Shown: positions 32,775 to 45,440 of the stretch, piece by piece
How the letters are laid out: each line of letters begins with the position of its first letter
How positions within the stretch are numbered: the first letter of the stretch is position 1
Source: Platerodrilus igneus
Taxonomy: Eukaryota > Arthropoda > Insecta > Coleoptera > Lycidae
Assembly: GCA_036346225.1 (NCBI GenBank)
Contig: JARFIW010000003.1
Location: 4,086,501-4,150,500 of the forward strand
Length of the DNA stretch: 64,000 nt
Direction of reading: 5' to 3'
The notes under the pieces: generated by a model
What the model saw: only the letters and a program-made list of their open reading frames with translations
What the model was told of the DNA's origin: nothing
Database searches by the model: none
Translations under genes and position numbers: made by a program

Positions 32775-33100
32775 TGGAAACTAAAGTTACACTAGATATT
32801 ATACAAGTATTTTTTCACGGTGATGCATTTAAAATGTTAAAAGAGATTTTTGAAAATAAAAAACAAACTATAAATGTTACTGTAAAATATGTATTAGTTG
32901 TTACTTCTACACAAAAAAAGTGGTTGATGTGATTTATGTTTATCTTGGGTCCATAAGCACTGTTGCCGATCAAAAAAGCTTCATACATGAAAAATGTGGT
33001 TTTGTTCATACTGTCAATTTTAGTTTTTGTGCTATTTGCTAGTTTGCTTAAACAATAATGTAAATTTCTTATTTATAAAAAAATTAATGTATATGTAAAT
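32775..33100. other. No feature seen
   Basis: AT-rich sequence between the MULE-type relic and repeat R3 copy 2. Confidence 0.35.
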
Positions 33101-33206
33101 ATATACATATAATGCTATGATAATAAGGTTATTTAGAAGTATATAGAGTCATGAAGGTCGTACACTACATGTAAATAGTACTAAAAGCTGGAAAACTAAA
33201 CAATTT
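33101..33206 (+). repeat. Repeat R3, copy 2
   Basis: TGCTATGATAATAAGG follows a TATATACATATA tract; the downstream sequence including GTAATTCGCAAATTATG...AGACATTTAACA aligns with 60155-60300. It abuts the truncated end of BEL2. Confidence 0.5.
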
Positions 33207-33208
33207 TA

Positions 33209-34390
33209 TCATGAAAAGTACGTAATTCGCAAATTATGCAAAAAGCAGACATTTAACACAACATGTTGAATTTTGCATTTCAGAACATCTGTTTGAAAGT
33301 CCCAGCAAAGACCCAAAACTTTTAAAATAGGTGAATCAATATTCGTATCGGGTAAGGCTAAAATATTCTTATTAGAAGCACTAACTACGGATGTATTAGA
33401 GCTTGCCCAATTGCCAAGTTCGAATCCGCCCAACCTTAATAAATCAGTTAATTCTGATTTGAGAAGTAGTGCTTCTTCTACAGTATCAGCACCTGTCAAA
33501 ATATCGTCCACGTATGTGGACATAGCAAGGGCATTAGCGGCCCGTTGGTAGCGACCGCCCTCATCCTCCAACAATTGTTTTCAAACGCGAAGAGCAAGAA
33601 ACGAGCTACAGGTAGCACCAAAGATTACACGAGTATGTTCCCATTCGGTTAAGGGATCACTTGGATTATACCGCTAGAAAATACGTAAGAATTTTCTGTC
33701 ATCGGGATGAATTAATATGGAACGAAACATTTGTCGAATGTCACATGTTAGTGCAATTTGCGGAATACGATATCTTGTGATAACCAAACTAATATCAGCT
33801 TGTAATTTAGACCCCACTAAAAGAATATTGTTAAGGCTTAAATTATTTATGTCCTTATCAGCGGGACTAAACACAACACGAACTTGTGCACCAAGCGGCG
33901 ATTTCTTTACAACTCCGTGGTGAGTCATAATATAGGGAGATGAAACTAGAGCAAGGGTCAAATGATTCTGGGAAATGTAGTCAGACATATTTTCCGAATA
34001 TAATTTATGATATTCTTTATCATGCTGGAACCTCATTTCCAGTTTCATGAAGCGATTTACAGCGAGCGCTCTAGTTGATCCTAATTCGCGAGAAATAGTT
34101 TTTTTAAAGGGTAAACGAACCATATATCGACCGCAGTCGGTGCGTTTTGTTATGGATTTAAAATATTGTTCGCAAATACTTTCTTCCGGTGAAAATATTG
34201 GTGGGAAAATTATTTCTTCCGATTCCCAAAAAGCACGTATTGTTTCGTTGAGCGAAAGTTCCTCCGACACACTAACGTGTAAAGAAACACTAGCAGAGGC
34301 ATGAACTAACAGGGTACTTCACCTATGATTACCCAACCAAACGTCGTAAGAACCGCAGTGGGATTTCCTTTTAAATATGACGCTTCGGTG
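33209..34390 (-). pseudogene. BEL2 reverse transcriptase, truncated
   Basis: The 198-aa frame (33674-34270) has AFWESEE, CGRYMVRLPFK, AVNRFMKLEMRF, VRVVFSPADK and LTCDIRQMFR. The 121-aa frame (33209-33574) has the intact catalytic STYVDDILTGAD, then LRLGGFELGNWASS. Upstream (34300-34390) come NPTAVLTTFGWVIIGEVP residues of the protease-RT linker. RNase H and integrase are absent; the element stops at about 33207 next to repeat R3. BEL/Pao assignment is firm. A frameshift separates the two RT frames. Confidence 0.85.
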
Positions 34391-34398
34391 GGGGTAAT

Positions 34399-35930
34399 TG
34401 TGACGCTACAAAACAACACAACACAGGGACGTACTCGATATAGTTCAATACTAATCACAAAAGAGGAAAGGGCAAATAATACCTTTCCGGGTAGTCGGAG
34501 TCAACAGCGTCCATATGCCCTGGACCAACCCAGTACTGAGGCCGGGGTGGGGTAGACCATAAACAACCAGCCAAATGAGCGCCACCTAAATCTATAACAG
34601 CTGTACTCCGACGGGACTGAAATAGGAAATCCTCACGCTTACCTGTAACACCCAAATCAGCAAAAATTCTCCCCACACCTCACACTCGAGTAATACAAAA
34701 CTATCTTTTACATACAGTATTGACACTTTACTACAAACATATAATATATTTATAACAACAGTAAACATATAAAAAGGCTCCAATTACCCACCCACTTGTT
34801 ATGGTGTAATTTCCAATAAACAAACAGCAAATAACCTGATTGTATAACTCTTACTGCTACTTTTACTATTATATTTAACGCAATTCAGCCAACCTATTGA
34901 AACAAATCTGCACCAAGATGGCAGAACAGAATGACTATTAAATAATGTTAAGGGTGGTATACCAGGATCCTCGTAGATTGACCCTTGAACGCTGAGGGCA
35001 TTGGTATAAACTATAATTATACCTATAATGATCGGTGCATTGGCTAAACTTCACACACGTGTTAAAATTGTGAATAATGTAAATTACAAATTAGTAAATC
35101 TGAACCCACCCTATAATAAATGTGTAAACAAAACAGTCTTCAGTAAAGTGTTATTAAATGCAAAAAAAAAAAAGAAGAAAAAAAAGTCTTCAACAAGCAC
35201 TATCAACCAGACGGTTGCGGTAGAAAAATTAAATGTGGAACGACTCACCCACAGCTGCACTAGTCGTTGTAAGCTGATCTTAGCATAAGCCAACTAAGGA
35301 TTGCGACGGCAAAATAACGACTGGAGCTATTATTGGGGCTAAACTGAAAACTGCAGATCGAGACTGAAAACTGCAAACTGGGATTTGAAGACTTAGAACT
35401 TGGAACTTGGCACTCGGGACTTGGAACCCTAAAATTTATAACCTATAACTTCCATTAATATATTCACGACTTCTTACCGGTCAATTCCGGGTCCAGTACA
35501 AAACAACAAACGAAAAATGTACAAGTGGTCACCAAATACAACGGTCGAGGATTCACTTTAGATCTACAATAGCATAAAAGTTATCTATTTGAAAAATTCT
35601 TCGATACTTACGAATCGCCGAAATCCCCAATAAGGAAATAAGAAAATTATTTCAAATCACAACGAATAATTTCCTTCAATTAATCCGCCAAAACCCTTTC
35701 AATAAAGGAGGAAATACAACGTTCCAACGGCGTAATTAAAATTGCTCGATTCGAATCAAGAGTGTAATCAAGAATATTGTGTTGAGACCATCAAAGCTAG
35801 TCCGGGAACCGGTACCTGATAACACGGCGTGCTATCACTATTCGAATTCATACAATCTAATTTGGAAAAAATATACTTTTGAAGTACACTGCTAAATGCA
35901 AATGTCGTTATGAAAATTACGACCGTAACA
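34399..35930. mobile_element. Solo LTR (1532 bp) inserted in BEL2
   Basis: Ends TGTGACG...CCGTAACA (TG...CA, imperfect inverted termini) flanked by TAAT on both sides (34395-34398 and 35931-35934). Removing it plus one TAAT restores the BEL2 reading frame across the protease-linker boundary without any change, which fixes the ends precisely. No internal coding region. It includes an A-rich tract at 35161-35190. Orientation cannot be set, because both ends obey TG...CA. Confidence 0.85.
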
Positions 35931-37681
35931 TAATATCTAAAACGGATTGTACCCCCAACAAAATGTCCACGGGGGATTTTATATAAAAATCTGGGTCAGC
36001 TAATTGCAGGGACGAAAATTGCTGTTTAAGCTGAACCGGTAACGTTGCTGTAGGTAGCTCAGCGGTAATGCGAGGCAAGACTACAGCTTGAAAATTAAGG
36101 TAAGCGCCATGGCTTAGCGACGAAATTTTACAATCAACAAGTCCGCCTACATTGTCTAACACCGATTCTCCCACCCCGCGTATCTCAAGAGGACATTTTT
36201 TACGTTTCAAACCTAGTCTGTTTGCCAAAGAAACAGTAATGAAATTGGAGTGGAACCCGGTGTCTAAAACTAGGCGACAACGATGCCAATTATTATCGCA
36301 AGATAAAGTCCATACTTGTGCTGTGGCTAAAAGCGCAATAGTTCCCTTTTCATTGGCAATAGAATGAACCAAAGAATTAGGGGCAGAGGGGGTTTCTTCT
36401 AAACTATTTGAATTACTGGGAACTAAACTGTTATCCTTATCAGGGTGTGACGCAGTGGGTCCACACTGTACGATTGTAGCTTCGTTAAAATGCAGTAGTG
36501 AATTATGCTTTTTGCTACCGCAATGACGGCATTGATATTTGGATCGACATGAAGCAACATTATGTGGCGCTAAACACGCGTAACATCTGCGTAGTTGCTT
36601 CACTTTTAATGCTTCACAATTAATAAATTTATGGTTTTCGTTGCAAGCAGGACAAAAAATTATAGCTGCTTTGGGTGCGATAACATTAATTTGTTGTGTA
36701 GCCATAACTATACGTTTATCGCTTGCTTCAAAATAGCGTGAAATAGATTTTTTAGGTGCGTTAGGAATATTTTTTAACGAACAAGCAGTACTACTTCCAA
36801 TCATTGCGGAGATTGAACATTTGTTACGCAAAAAATGCAATAGGTCCTCAAATGAAGGAAATTCTTGTTCTAAATAATCCTTTTCAAATTCTTGTCGCGT
36901 TTTTAAATCTAACAACTCCAAAGAAAAATATAAAAATATGTAATTTGGACAAATGGTTTAAATTCATGTCCATTAGTGCAGAAACGTTAGCCTGTAACGT
37001 TTCACGTAAGTTACTGAGGGAATGTTCCGAATCAGTTTTCAGTTTAGACAATGAAAATATTTTCGACAGATAATGATTGGTGATTAAACGTTTGTTCGTG
37101 TAACGTTGAACAAGAAGATTATAAGCTATCAAATAATTTTCTGGTGAGAATCGTACGCTTTGAACTACTTTCAAAGGCGTATTTTCAAGATAAGAAATTA
37201 AGTATGTAAACTTTTCAATATCCGATAAGGATTTGTTATTGTGAATTAAGCTATCATAAGGTGATTTGAAAGAAGAGAATTGTTCGGGTTTACCATGAAA
37301 CTTATCAATTTTTATTTCAGGCAAATGTACATTTGACTGTTTACCGGCGGTAATAAATGCGGTTATGTTAGGCGCTACTGATGAACTGTAGCAACCGGCG
37401 ACGGACAAAATATTAAAATATATGGAATTAAAATTTGATTTCAGGGTTACGGTGTCTGTAGCCAAGGTTGTGTGAGTGTCAGATAACGATGCAAGTTCAT
37501 CAAGAATTCCTAAAACTTGATTACGTGTCTCATCAATTTGAGTAACGCGGACTTTGAATTGTTCGAGCTGTGTAGGTAGATCCTTAATTAGATCATGGCA
37601 ATCTTGTAAACGACGCCAATATTGTTCTTTACGATTAGTTAATTTTTTAAAGTAAGCGAGGGTTTCCCTATCAGGCTCCAT
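35931..37681 (-). pseudogene. BEL2 gag and protease
   Basis: Gag starts at ATG 37681: coiled-coil-like N-terminus (KKLTNRKEQYWRRLQDCHD), then LPEIKIDKFHGKPEQFSSF, IEKFTYLISYLENTPLKVV and YNLLVQRY, the DUF1759-type BEL/Pao Gag core. A frameshift around 36890-36920 leads to the second frame (35917-36921) with LLHFLRNKC, zinc knuckles CPACNENHKFINC and CYACLAPHNVASC followed by CRHCGSKKHNSLLH, and the aspartic protease VLDTGFHSNFI with a later VDILLG. Better preserved than BEL1. The frame is cut by the solo LTR at 35930. Confidence 0.88.
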
Positions 37682-38940
37682 TTTAAGGAATTTAACAAAT
37701 GTTAAGAATAAATCGGCAATTAGTAAGCTGATAAGGGATTTGTAAACAAACCTTGTAATGCAAGTGTTAAAATACGATTAGCACAAAATTCCAATTTTAA
37801 TAGCAAACAATTTTTGTAATCACATAAATTATATAAATTATAATTCGGTTAGCGAGGTCAATTAATTTTGACTACAAAATAAGAATTTAAACCCCCAATT
37901 TAACAATCTAAAATTATTAAATCCCAGTTTTAAATCCGGCGATGCAAAGTAACCATTAACTTGTTCGATAAGCAATGGATGTAAAAAATCCTGCATTGGG
38001 ATTTTCTCCAGATTGCTCATCAAGTGCAAATTTTCGATAGCTGAGTGGACTGTTGTGTGAATGGTGAAAACCAAATTGATAATAACAATAATAAATGCTG
38101 AGGTTTTACAATTTCGACAATAAAAAAATGCAATAAATCGGAACAGTGTAAACACTTACCCAACACTTGTCGAGAAGTTCTTCAATGTTGCGTAGCACAA
38201 AAAAATGAGTCCCACGAAGGGAATACAGGTACGAACCGCAAATGTGGCGCACAAGGCCGTGCATCTACCATACGTTACGAAGTATCGAACACGCCTCCTT
38301 TTATTTTATTGTTGTAGATAATAGGACGGGTATGATCTTTCACGTGTATGCACAGTTTCGATAAAACCGCCTAATATCGTCAAAAGAGGAAACCTCATAT
38401 ATTTCTAACAATATGAACTCATATATTTTTAACAATATGAACTCTGTTAAAATTAAACACGCAATAGTGCAAAAAATAACAAAGCTTTCTCGTAATATAC
38501 GCACCTTTCAAAACAAATACGTTTCGGAAACGCAGGATGTAAAAAAACGCATTTCAATTTACGGCATTATAGAAATTTCGCCTACGTAATTTTTAACATG
38601 AAGTAAATTCAAAACCCAAAACATTATCTTGACAAAAATAAAGCCACAAGTTTGTCTACGTGAGAAGTCGAGTTAAAATTTCCTACAATAACATAAAACA
38701 GACGGGTGAAAGTACACTATATAGAACTTGAATATTACGTGACCGACAGCATTACTTCGGCAGACTACTATCAAATTCTTACCTGAGAAAGCCCGGAGTA
38801 TTGACAATAACCTATAGCATGCCTTAAACATTCACCGAAGGAAGCCGTTAACCAATGGTGTCAGATGGAGGCGTTGCTTTATATATCACTCAAATTTTAT
38901 AAACAAGCATTTTTCCTTCAACCTGAGCACTTTAGAGGCA
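37682..38940 (-). other. Probable BEL2 leader / 5' LTR
   Basis: Upstream of BEL2 gag. No partner LTR remains in the window (the 3' part of BEL2 is lost), so no boundaries can be called. A TATA-like GATATATAAAGC is present on the minus strand at about 38880. The 97-codon minus frame at 37862-38155 has no recognised domain. Confidence 0.35.
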
Positions 38941-39004
38941 CAGAGCGGTGGCAGGCAGTAGGAAACTGAACGTTAATTACATCGGCATGCAGCGTTATCA
39001 TATT

Positions 39005-39045
<41 letters not shown>

Positions 39046-39242
39046 TTTACCAATTACGCCACCGAGACCGATGACGACAATTGGGAAATTTACAAATTTA
39101 AATTGTGTACAACTATACATAACCCTAACTTTCAATTACGTTTGGCATTTTTGTCAATCATATCTGACATTGTCAAGTTTTTGACTTATGTCAGTTATAG
39201 ACAGGAAGCTACGCTCAAAATTACGGCTATCCGCCAGTATTA
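38941..39242 (-). repeat. SINE-like repeat (family B), copy 1, truncated by (AT)n
   Basis: After an (AT)n tract (39008-39042), the sequence GCGTTTACCAATTACGCCACCGA and the following ~190 bp match the neighbouring copy (39325-39560). Part of the tRNA-like region is lost. The 3' portion (39100-39240) recurs inverted at 59985-60110. Confidence 0.65.
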
Positions 39243-39565
39243 AATATATAAATATTTTAGGTAGTTTATTACACAAAAAAAGTTGATAAATACTATCGTA
39301 TTATAGTGAATAAGATGAAATAATAACTTAGACTTTTATGCAAAGCCCAAATGATCATTTCAAATCGAGCTAGTAATTGAAAGATGGAAAATATAAGGTC
39401 TTGAACAGGACTTGAACCTGTAACCTGGTTTTGCCGGAACCATGCGTTTACCAATTACGCCACCGAAATCGATGACGACAATTGGTAAATTTACAAATTT
39501 AAATTGTGTACAACTATACATAAACCTAACTTACAATGACGTTTGGCATTTTTGTCAATCATACG
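39243..39565 (-). mobile_element. tRNA-related SINE-like repeat (family B), copy 2
   Basis: On the minus strand about 39400-39475 reads TGGCGTAATTGG (A-box-like), then ACGCATGG...CCGGC, then GGTTCAAGTCC (B box), resembling a tRNA with a 70-nt spacing. About 90 bp of repeat lie upstream of the tRNA-like part, so it is not at the element's very 5' end. Downstream sequence (39243-39325) also occurs at 27480-27562. No clear target duplication. Confidence 0.6.
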
Positions 39566-40552
39566 AACTAATTATCGGATACTTAAAACCAGTTATCGCC
39601 TATTTAATTTTAGCATAAACTTTACGTTGAGGAATTCTCAGAAGTAGTATTTATCAATAATTAGGCTCCAGGATTTACCAATAGGAATCGAATTTATACA
39701 AACAGATAAATGAATTAACACGTGAAAGGTTTATTTTAATTTACTGAATTAATTTTCGTTTTTAAAGCCAGCGGGATTTGAGTTGAAAATTATTGTAAAT
39801 ACTTTATGCTGAAAATAAACGTAACAAAATTCCACTGTAAAAATGTTCATAGGTATTAAACTCACTCTGTGAAAAATTCACCTCACGCAACATAATTAAT
39901 ATTCATAATACAAGAAGGAGTACTCAAATACAACAATAAAATGTCAATGTTTATAAAGTATTAAAATAGAGTACATTTCTAACGTCTTTATCGAATGTGT
40001 AGCAGTCGGTTGCTGTTAGTAATGTTTCCATTTCATTAAAAGCTAATTCTAACTCTTTCCTGCCAGTTGCTAATATCACTATACGGTTGGATTCAAGACA
40101 ATGAGTAGCAGATTTCGCAAATTTAAAAGCTAGGAAAGTTCAGTTCGCATAATTCTATTACCATATTATGCATAATGAATGCAAGTTTTTATTAAGTATT
40201 AATTTATTATTCTGTGAACGCAGTTTCCCACACAGATAGTATATCACATAGCATGTTTATTTGACGTATTTATAAAAACGTTCTTTTAAAGTTAACATAC
40301 ATTCTAGATATTTTGAATATTATATAGGTATTATACATAATATTTAGATGTATTCTCATAGTTATATCTGTTTGATTTTTCGTTAATATAACCTTTCATA
40401 TAAACCACTGTTAATTTGCTTATAACGGCAAACATAAATAGTAACATGTAATTTTGAAAATTATTTCTTTGCCTTTTTACACGTTACAAATACTTACTTG
40501 TAATCTTTTATACAATCGATATGATCTTCAAACGTAATTCTATTCTTTATTA
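39566..40552. other. No feature seen
   Basis: AT-rich DNA with no supported gene or repeat. Confidence 0.4.
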
Positions 40553-41000
40553 TTACTTTTCAATTCCTTTTATCTTCTTTGTAACACGAAAGTCTCGGAC
40601 ATCGGGTAATTCCTCTTCTTCTATTAATCGTGATAGTTCAGCTTCTTCTTCCTCGATTGTCTTAAAAATTCTTATAGCATACATCTTTGATCGTAAGCCA
40701 ATAAAAGCTGTCATAAGTCGTCCATTATTTTCATCCTTCATCAGACTCGATACTTTTTTGTTAATTATTGGAATTCCATAATTGTTGTTGGTAGGATAGT
40801 CTGAAGTATCGAAACGTTGCTGACAGTCCCGCTTGATAGTTTCATAAGGATCCTGATTTACTATTTTATAGATTAAGCTATCGGTATCAGTGTAAAGAAC
40901 TCGGCACCCATCTCCAAAGGTGGTGTTCATATATCCATAGTGGAAATTGTAGGTCGTCACTTCTAGAATAACTTCTAGAATGTTTACCAAATAAGATCAG
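40553..41000 (-). pseudogene. Polinton-type DNA polymerase B fragment (palm, DTDS motif)
   Basis: The minus frame reads FHYGYMNTTFGDG, VLYTDTDSLIYKI (the catalytic YxDTDS of family B polymerases), then MKDENNGRLM, GLRSKMYAIR and, after an acidic EEEEAELSRLIEEEE insert, VTKKIKGIEK. This is the protein-primed PolB type carried by Polinton/Maverick elements. Only about 145 codons are present, ending at both sides without continuation. A related + strand fragment lies at 42590-43862. No capsid, integrase or protease genes of a Polinton are visible nearby. Confidence 0.75.
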
Positions 41001-42058
41001 AGAATAATCAACTTGAACTTTGAACCTGTTTTCTTGCAGGCGTATGTATACATTAACTAACTTGAACTTTGAACTCGTGCATTTTTTGCATACATGCACC
41101 GAAATGTCTAGCATATCTATTTTAAATTCAATAATTACTAAAAACAAAAACAAAAGTAAATATAGATCACAATGATGTGAGGGACCGGGGGGGGGGGGCG
41201 GAATACATCTTGCGGCTGTGCTATTCTGTAATATTAACGAAACAAAATTTGATTGCCTTGTGATCACTTTTTATTTAATATTAATCTAATTCCGATCTGT
41301 AGATCCCTACAAGGTATCTGGCGTCAGGGGAACTTTGCCATTAGAGCGCTCGCAGTCAGATATTAATCTGACAACGCAAATCAAAGAATAGCTTAATAGT
41401 ATTACAATATCATAATAACTGGACTCAACCACAGCCTCTTGGTAAATATTTATTAGAATTTAAACAGACGTTATGACTAAGTTTAATCATTATAGTAACA
41501 CTATGATTGGTTGAATCAAGAAATAGTGCAAATAAGACAACGGCAAGGACCAAATCAATGTGAAATGATGTAACTCCGACTCCCAGTAGGTGGGGTTACG
41601 CCTGTCTGACCACAGAGTCGTCGCACTAAGCCACCAACTCGTTGTCCGACTTCGAAGAAAGTAACCCAACTAGATCGGTTTATCCTCAAGCCATTAAACC
41701 CGCACAGTTGCATAAAAAGAAGCCTAATAAACATTCATTTTTTTCACACTATATAATATATTTTTTGTTTATACATATACAGCTCCAATATTTACCTGAT
41801 CTGGGGTATATAGATATATCCAAAGTAGTTGATGATTAATCACTTTACGATAGAGATGATGCTTTTATTTACGAAAACAGTATAGACGCCTCCTAATCGG
41901 ATATAAACTTGTTAACTAAAATAAACCAAATCATTAGAATAAGAAAATAGCTAACTGTTTATTACAAATAATATGTTTTACTTGGCCAATGTTACTATAA
42001 GTTCTTGGAACTTACGACGCTTTCTAAACCAAAGGTTATTACATAATTACTTACTACT

Positions 42059-42100
<42 letters not shown>

Positions 42101-42589
42101 AATATGTATTCCAACTGAGCAGTAATATTAATTACACTTGACAATATATATAAATTAGCTCGACCCGTTTTAAAGTTATAAATAAAAAGTCAAAGGGCAG
42201 CACTAGATTGGAATTTTAAAATTACTGCATTGGAAGCGCATTCCTCCAATTACAAAATAAATATCTTTACACAATTCTCCTATCTGTAGCCGTTTACAAG
42301 TTATATGCTGAAAACCAAAAGGGCGATAGCTATTAATTCAACGAGACTATAAATACCACTATATCCGATTTAACACACTAAGCCAAGTTTGTATAGAAAA
42401 TTTTGACATTTTTCAAATAGTTTCAGTAGATCCCAAGATAACAAAATCATTTAGGTCAAAAATCGATTAAAGTATTTCGAAAAGTATGACAAATTAATCA
42501 GTACCCCTCCTCTAAACAAGCCCTATTTCAGATTTATTAAACTTGATCCGTATTCAAATCACCAAACCAATATAGCAGTACTCTGACAT
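41001..42589. other. Unassigned; possible tRNA-like relic near 41585-41655
   Basis: Mostly AT-rich, with an oligo-G run (41190-41199) and an (AT)n tract (42062-42096). The minus strand at 41585-41655 has TGGCTTAGTGCG, which resembles a pol III A box, but no matching B box is convincing. No gene supported. Confidence 0.3.
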
Positions 42590-43862
42590 ATACCTTAAGA
42601 CCGATGTGATGCTATTGGCTGAAGTATTTGAACAATTCCGTTCAAGTTGTCTTTTAACTTATGGGCTAGACCCCGCCCACTATTACACCCTTCCAGGATA
42701 TACTTGGGGTGGAATATTAAAGCATATACGACAGGAAGTTAAATTACTGACTGACATTGATCAGTTCTTGTTCATTGAAAATGGCATACGTGGAGGACTT
42801 AGTCAAGTGTGTTCGGAACGACGTGCTTCTGCGAATAATAAATATTTGTATGATCCTTCCAAACCGGATGTGTATTTTTTGTATTATGAAGTTAATAATC
42901 AATACGGGTGGGCAATGAGTCAACCCTTACCCTATGGAGGATTTGAATGGGTGGACACAAACATCGACGTAACATCAGTTCCTGATAATGCTAACGAAGT
43001 TTATATCTTGGAAGTTGATTTGGAGTATCCAGAATCTATCCACGACTTGCATAAGGACATTCCATTCTGTCCGGAGCAGATTGACCCAAAGACTGGAAAA
43101 CCGCCTGTATCGAAAACTCAAAGCATCGAATTAATGGCTACGTTGAATTCTAAATGTAAATATGTGATACACTACAGAAATATGAAGCAGGCTTTGGAAA
43201 ATGGGCTTAGATTTAAAAGCTATTCACATGATACTTAAATTTAAACAAAGCTGCTGGCTAAAATCCTACATTGATTTCAATACTGAGCTTCGGAAACGGG
43301 CAAGGAACGAGTTTGAGAAGAACTTGTTCAAGATGATGAATAATGCTGTCTTCGAGAAGACGATGGAGAATACCGCAAACATTGTAATGTAAAACTTGTA
43401 CGAAACTGAGAAGAAAGCTAATTTAACAAGAAAGTATTGAGTATGATTAAGGATGAAAATAATGGACGACTTATGATAGATTTTATTGACCTACGATCAA
43501 AGCTATATGCTACAAGAATTCTTAAGACAATCGAGGAAGACAAAGCTGAACTATCACGATTAATAGAAGAAGAGGAATTACCCGATGTCCGAGAATTTGC
43601 TGTTACAAAGAAGATAAAAGGGATTAAAAGACCAGTAATAAGGAATAGAATTACGTTTGAAGATTATGTCGATTGTATAGAAGATTACAAGGAAGTATTT
43701 GTAACGCAGAATCTAATTCAATCATCCAAGTATCAGGTTTACACCATCGCTCAAGAGAAGATTGCCCTAAGCCTACACAATGATAAATGCCACTTCCCTC
43801 CTGGTTTATATGCAACACTACCTGTTGGACATTATTCAATTATGGAGCAAGAGGAAATATAA
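42590..43862 (+). pseudogene. Polinton-type DNA polymerase B fragment, catalytic block deleted
   Basis: Starts with LKTDVMLLAEVFEQFRSSC, LDPAHYYTLPGYTW, IENGIRGGLSQV and NNQYGWAMSQPLPYGGF (the DxxSLYP-equivalent region). It continues after a frameshift at 43200-43240 with [17 protein letters not shown] and [16 protein letters not shown]. At about 43390-43437 it jumps to LSMIKDENNGRLM, skipping roughly 130 codons that should include YxDTDS. The last frame (43437-43862) has VTKKIKGIKR, RITFEDYVDCI, VYTIAQEKIALS and ends near the usual C-terminus (ATLPVGHYSIM). Family assignment is confident; the enzyme is dead. Confidence 0.82.
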
Positions 43863-44329
43863 TACTTATTACAAATGTAGAATATTGATTGTAGATATAT
43901 TATCCTCAATAAAATTTTATATAGTTTATATTAGTGTCATCCTATTCTTAAAAACTGAATGTAATAGACTCCTCCGTCGTGGGTGTTGGTTGAAAAGTAA
44001 CTTGAATTGATCTCAAAATCCTCCTTATGGGGATTTCAATGCTTGGTACAAAAATGATCAGAACGGACCTTAGATTTTTCTATAAGAAAATACATGGGAA
44101 AATTGCACTTTTTGTGGTAGACATACCCTGCTGACCTACTAGCGGCATAGTTTGATTTGCACGCGGGCGTTCAAGTAGCTAGCGGCAGGCCTGATTAACA
44201 GTAACTGCAAATAGATATTTCATACCTTGAAGATCATAATTTTCAAGTTATAGAGACCCATAATTTGTATATGGAAAAGAAACGTATATAATAATTTACT
44301 TCATGCTTCTTTAACTTAATTTGCCACAA
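43863..44329. other. No feature seen
   Basis: Between the polymerase fragment and the duplicated ABC flank. No supported feature. Confidence 0.35.
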
Positions 44330-44601
44330 TACGTAACAATGAATAGAAATTTTTTAAGCTGTTTTGTGTACATGTAAATTGTTAGTTAAATATCTAAAAG
44401 AACTTAGAGAACTATTTATCTTTCCGATGGGTGAGCATGTCTACTCAGAATGGTTATTCGAGCTATAACTACTGAGTAATCTTTAATTCCCAACTTGTAA
44501 ATGTTAACGTATTATTAGTATACCCAATGCCTATTGCAAAGTTTATGGCTTAACGTGCTAACCAGATCTGATCATCCAAAAGTGCTAGACGAAAATCAAC
44601 A

Positions 44602-45440
44602 ATGGACCAAACGAAGAATCTTAACCGTCCAACAAACTCAAGGCAAAACGCAAATATCTTTTCGATCGTCAGTTTTTCGTAAAATATATTTAATGCAATA
44701 ACTTGATTGGTCTACTTCGAAGCTTTTTACAGGTACACGATTCCTACAATAATAAAAGGAAACTTAGGAGTCTTAGATGTTAATGACGTGCCAAAAACTC
44801 TTGAACGCCATTGTGCCTCAAAATTAGGCGACAAACTCGAGAAGTTGTGGCACAAGGAAAGAAGTAGTAGTAAACCTGTGTTATGGCGTACAATAGGAAA
44901 AGTTTTTGGTACAGAGTTTACCATTCTAGGTTTGCTGTTAGCAGCAGATGAGCTATTTCTAAGGTATGCATTGGACATTTAAGTTTTTGTACGCTCTTAG
45001 ATTTCCTTTTAGAGTAATACGATTGATCGCGGTAATACAGTTACTTAAGTACTACGCTATTGATACGGAAGATAGAATTAATAAACATGATGCTATGATA
45101 TAAGCTGGAGTGATTATAGGATCGTCAGTACTTAGTAGCTTTATTCGGCATTTTCTTGCATTAAATCTGCAACTCTTTGGAATGAAAATAAAAGTTGCAT
45201 GTGGCTCCTTTTTATAAAAAATCTTTGACATTAGGCAAAGCAACGCTGCAAGATATTACTCTAGGTCATATAAATAACCTTCTTTCAAACGATATTGGTA
45301 GATTTGACGAAACAGTTCGTACGGCTCACAGCATCTGGGTTTGCCCTCTGCAAATTATTATATCAGTCGTAGTTATTTGTTACATCGTAGAATCATTATC
45401 AGTAGTTGGAATTTTGTTCATGGTGTCATTAGTTTTTTTT
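44602..45440 (+). pseudogene. Duplicated ABC transporter exons 1-3, decayed
   Basis: Same structure as 23763-24608: exon 1 44602-44678 (MDQTKNLNRP), intron 44679-44732 (54 nt), exon 2 44733-44963, intron 44964-45012, exon 3 45013 to about 45440. Exons 1 and 2 are open. Exon 3 has an in-frame TAA at 45101-45103 where the other copy has a tyrosine codon, and an indel near 45212 that shifts the frame. The exon 3 splice donor is destroyed: homology to the other copy's intron (GTATGTATAC) resumes only at about 45697, after ~256 bp of extra DNA. Duplication includes at least 270 bp upstream. The copy is non-functional as it stands. Confidence 0.88.

Noticed and set aside
41585..41655. SINE or tRNA at this site
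   Set aside because: Only an A-box-like segment is visible; no B box at the right spacing and no duplication.
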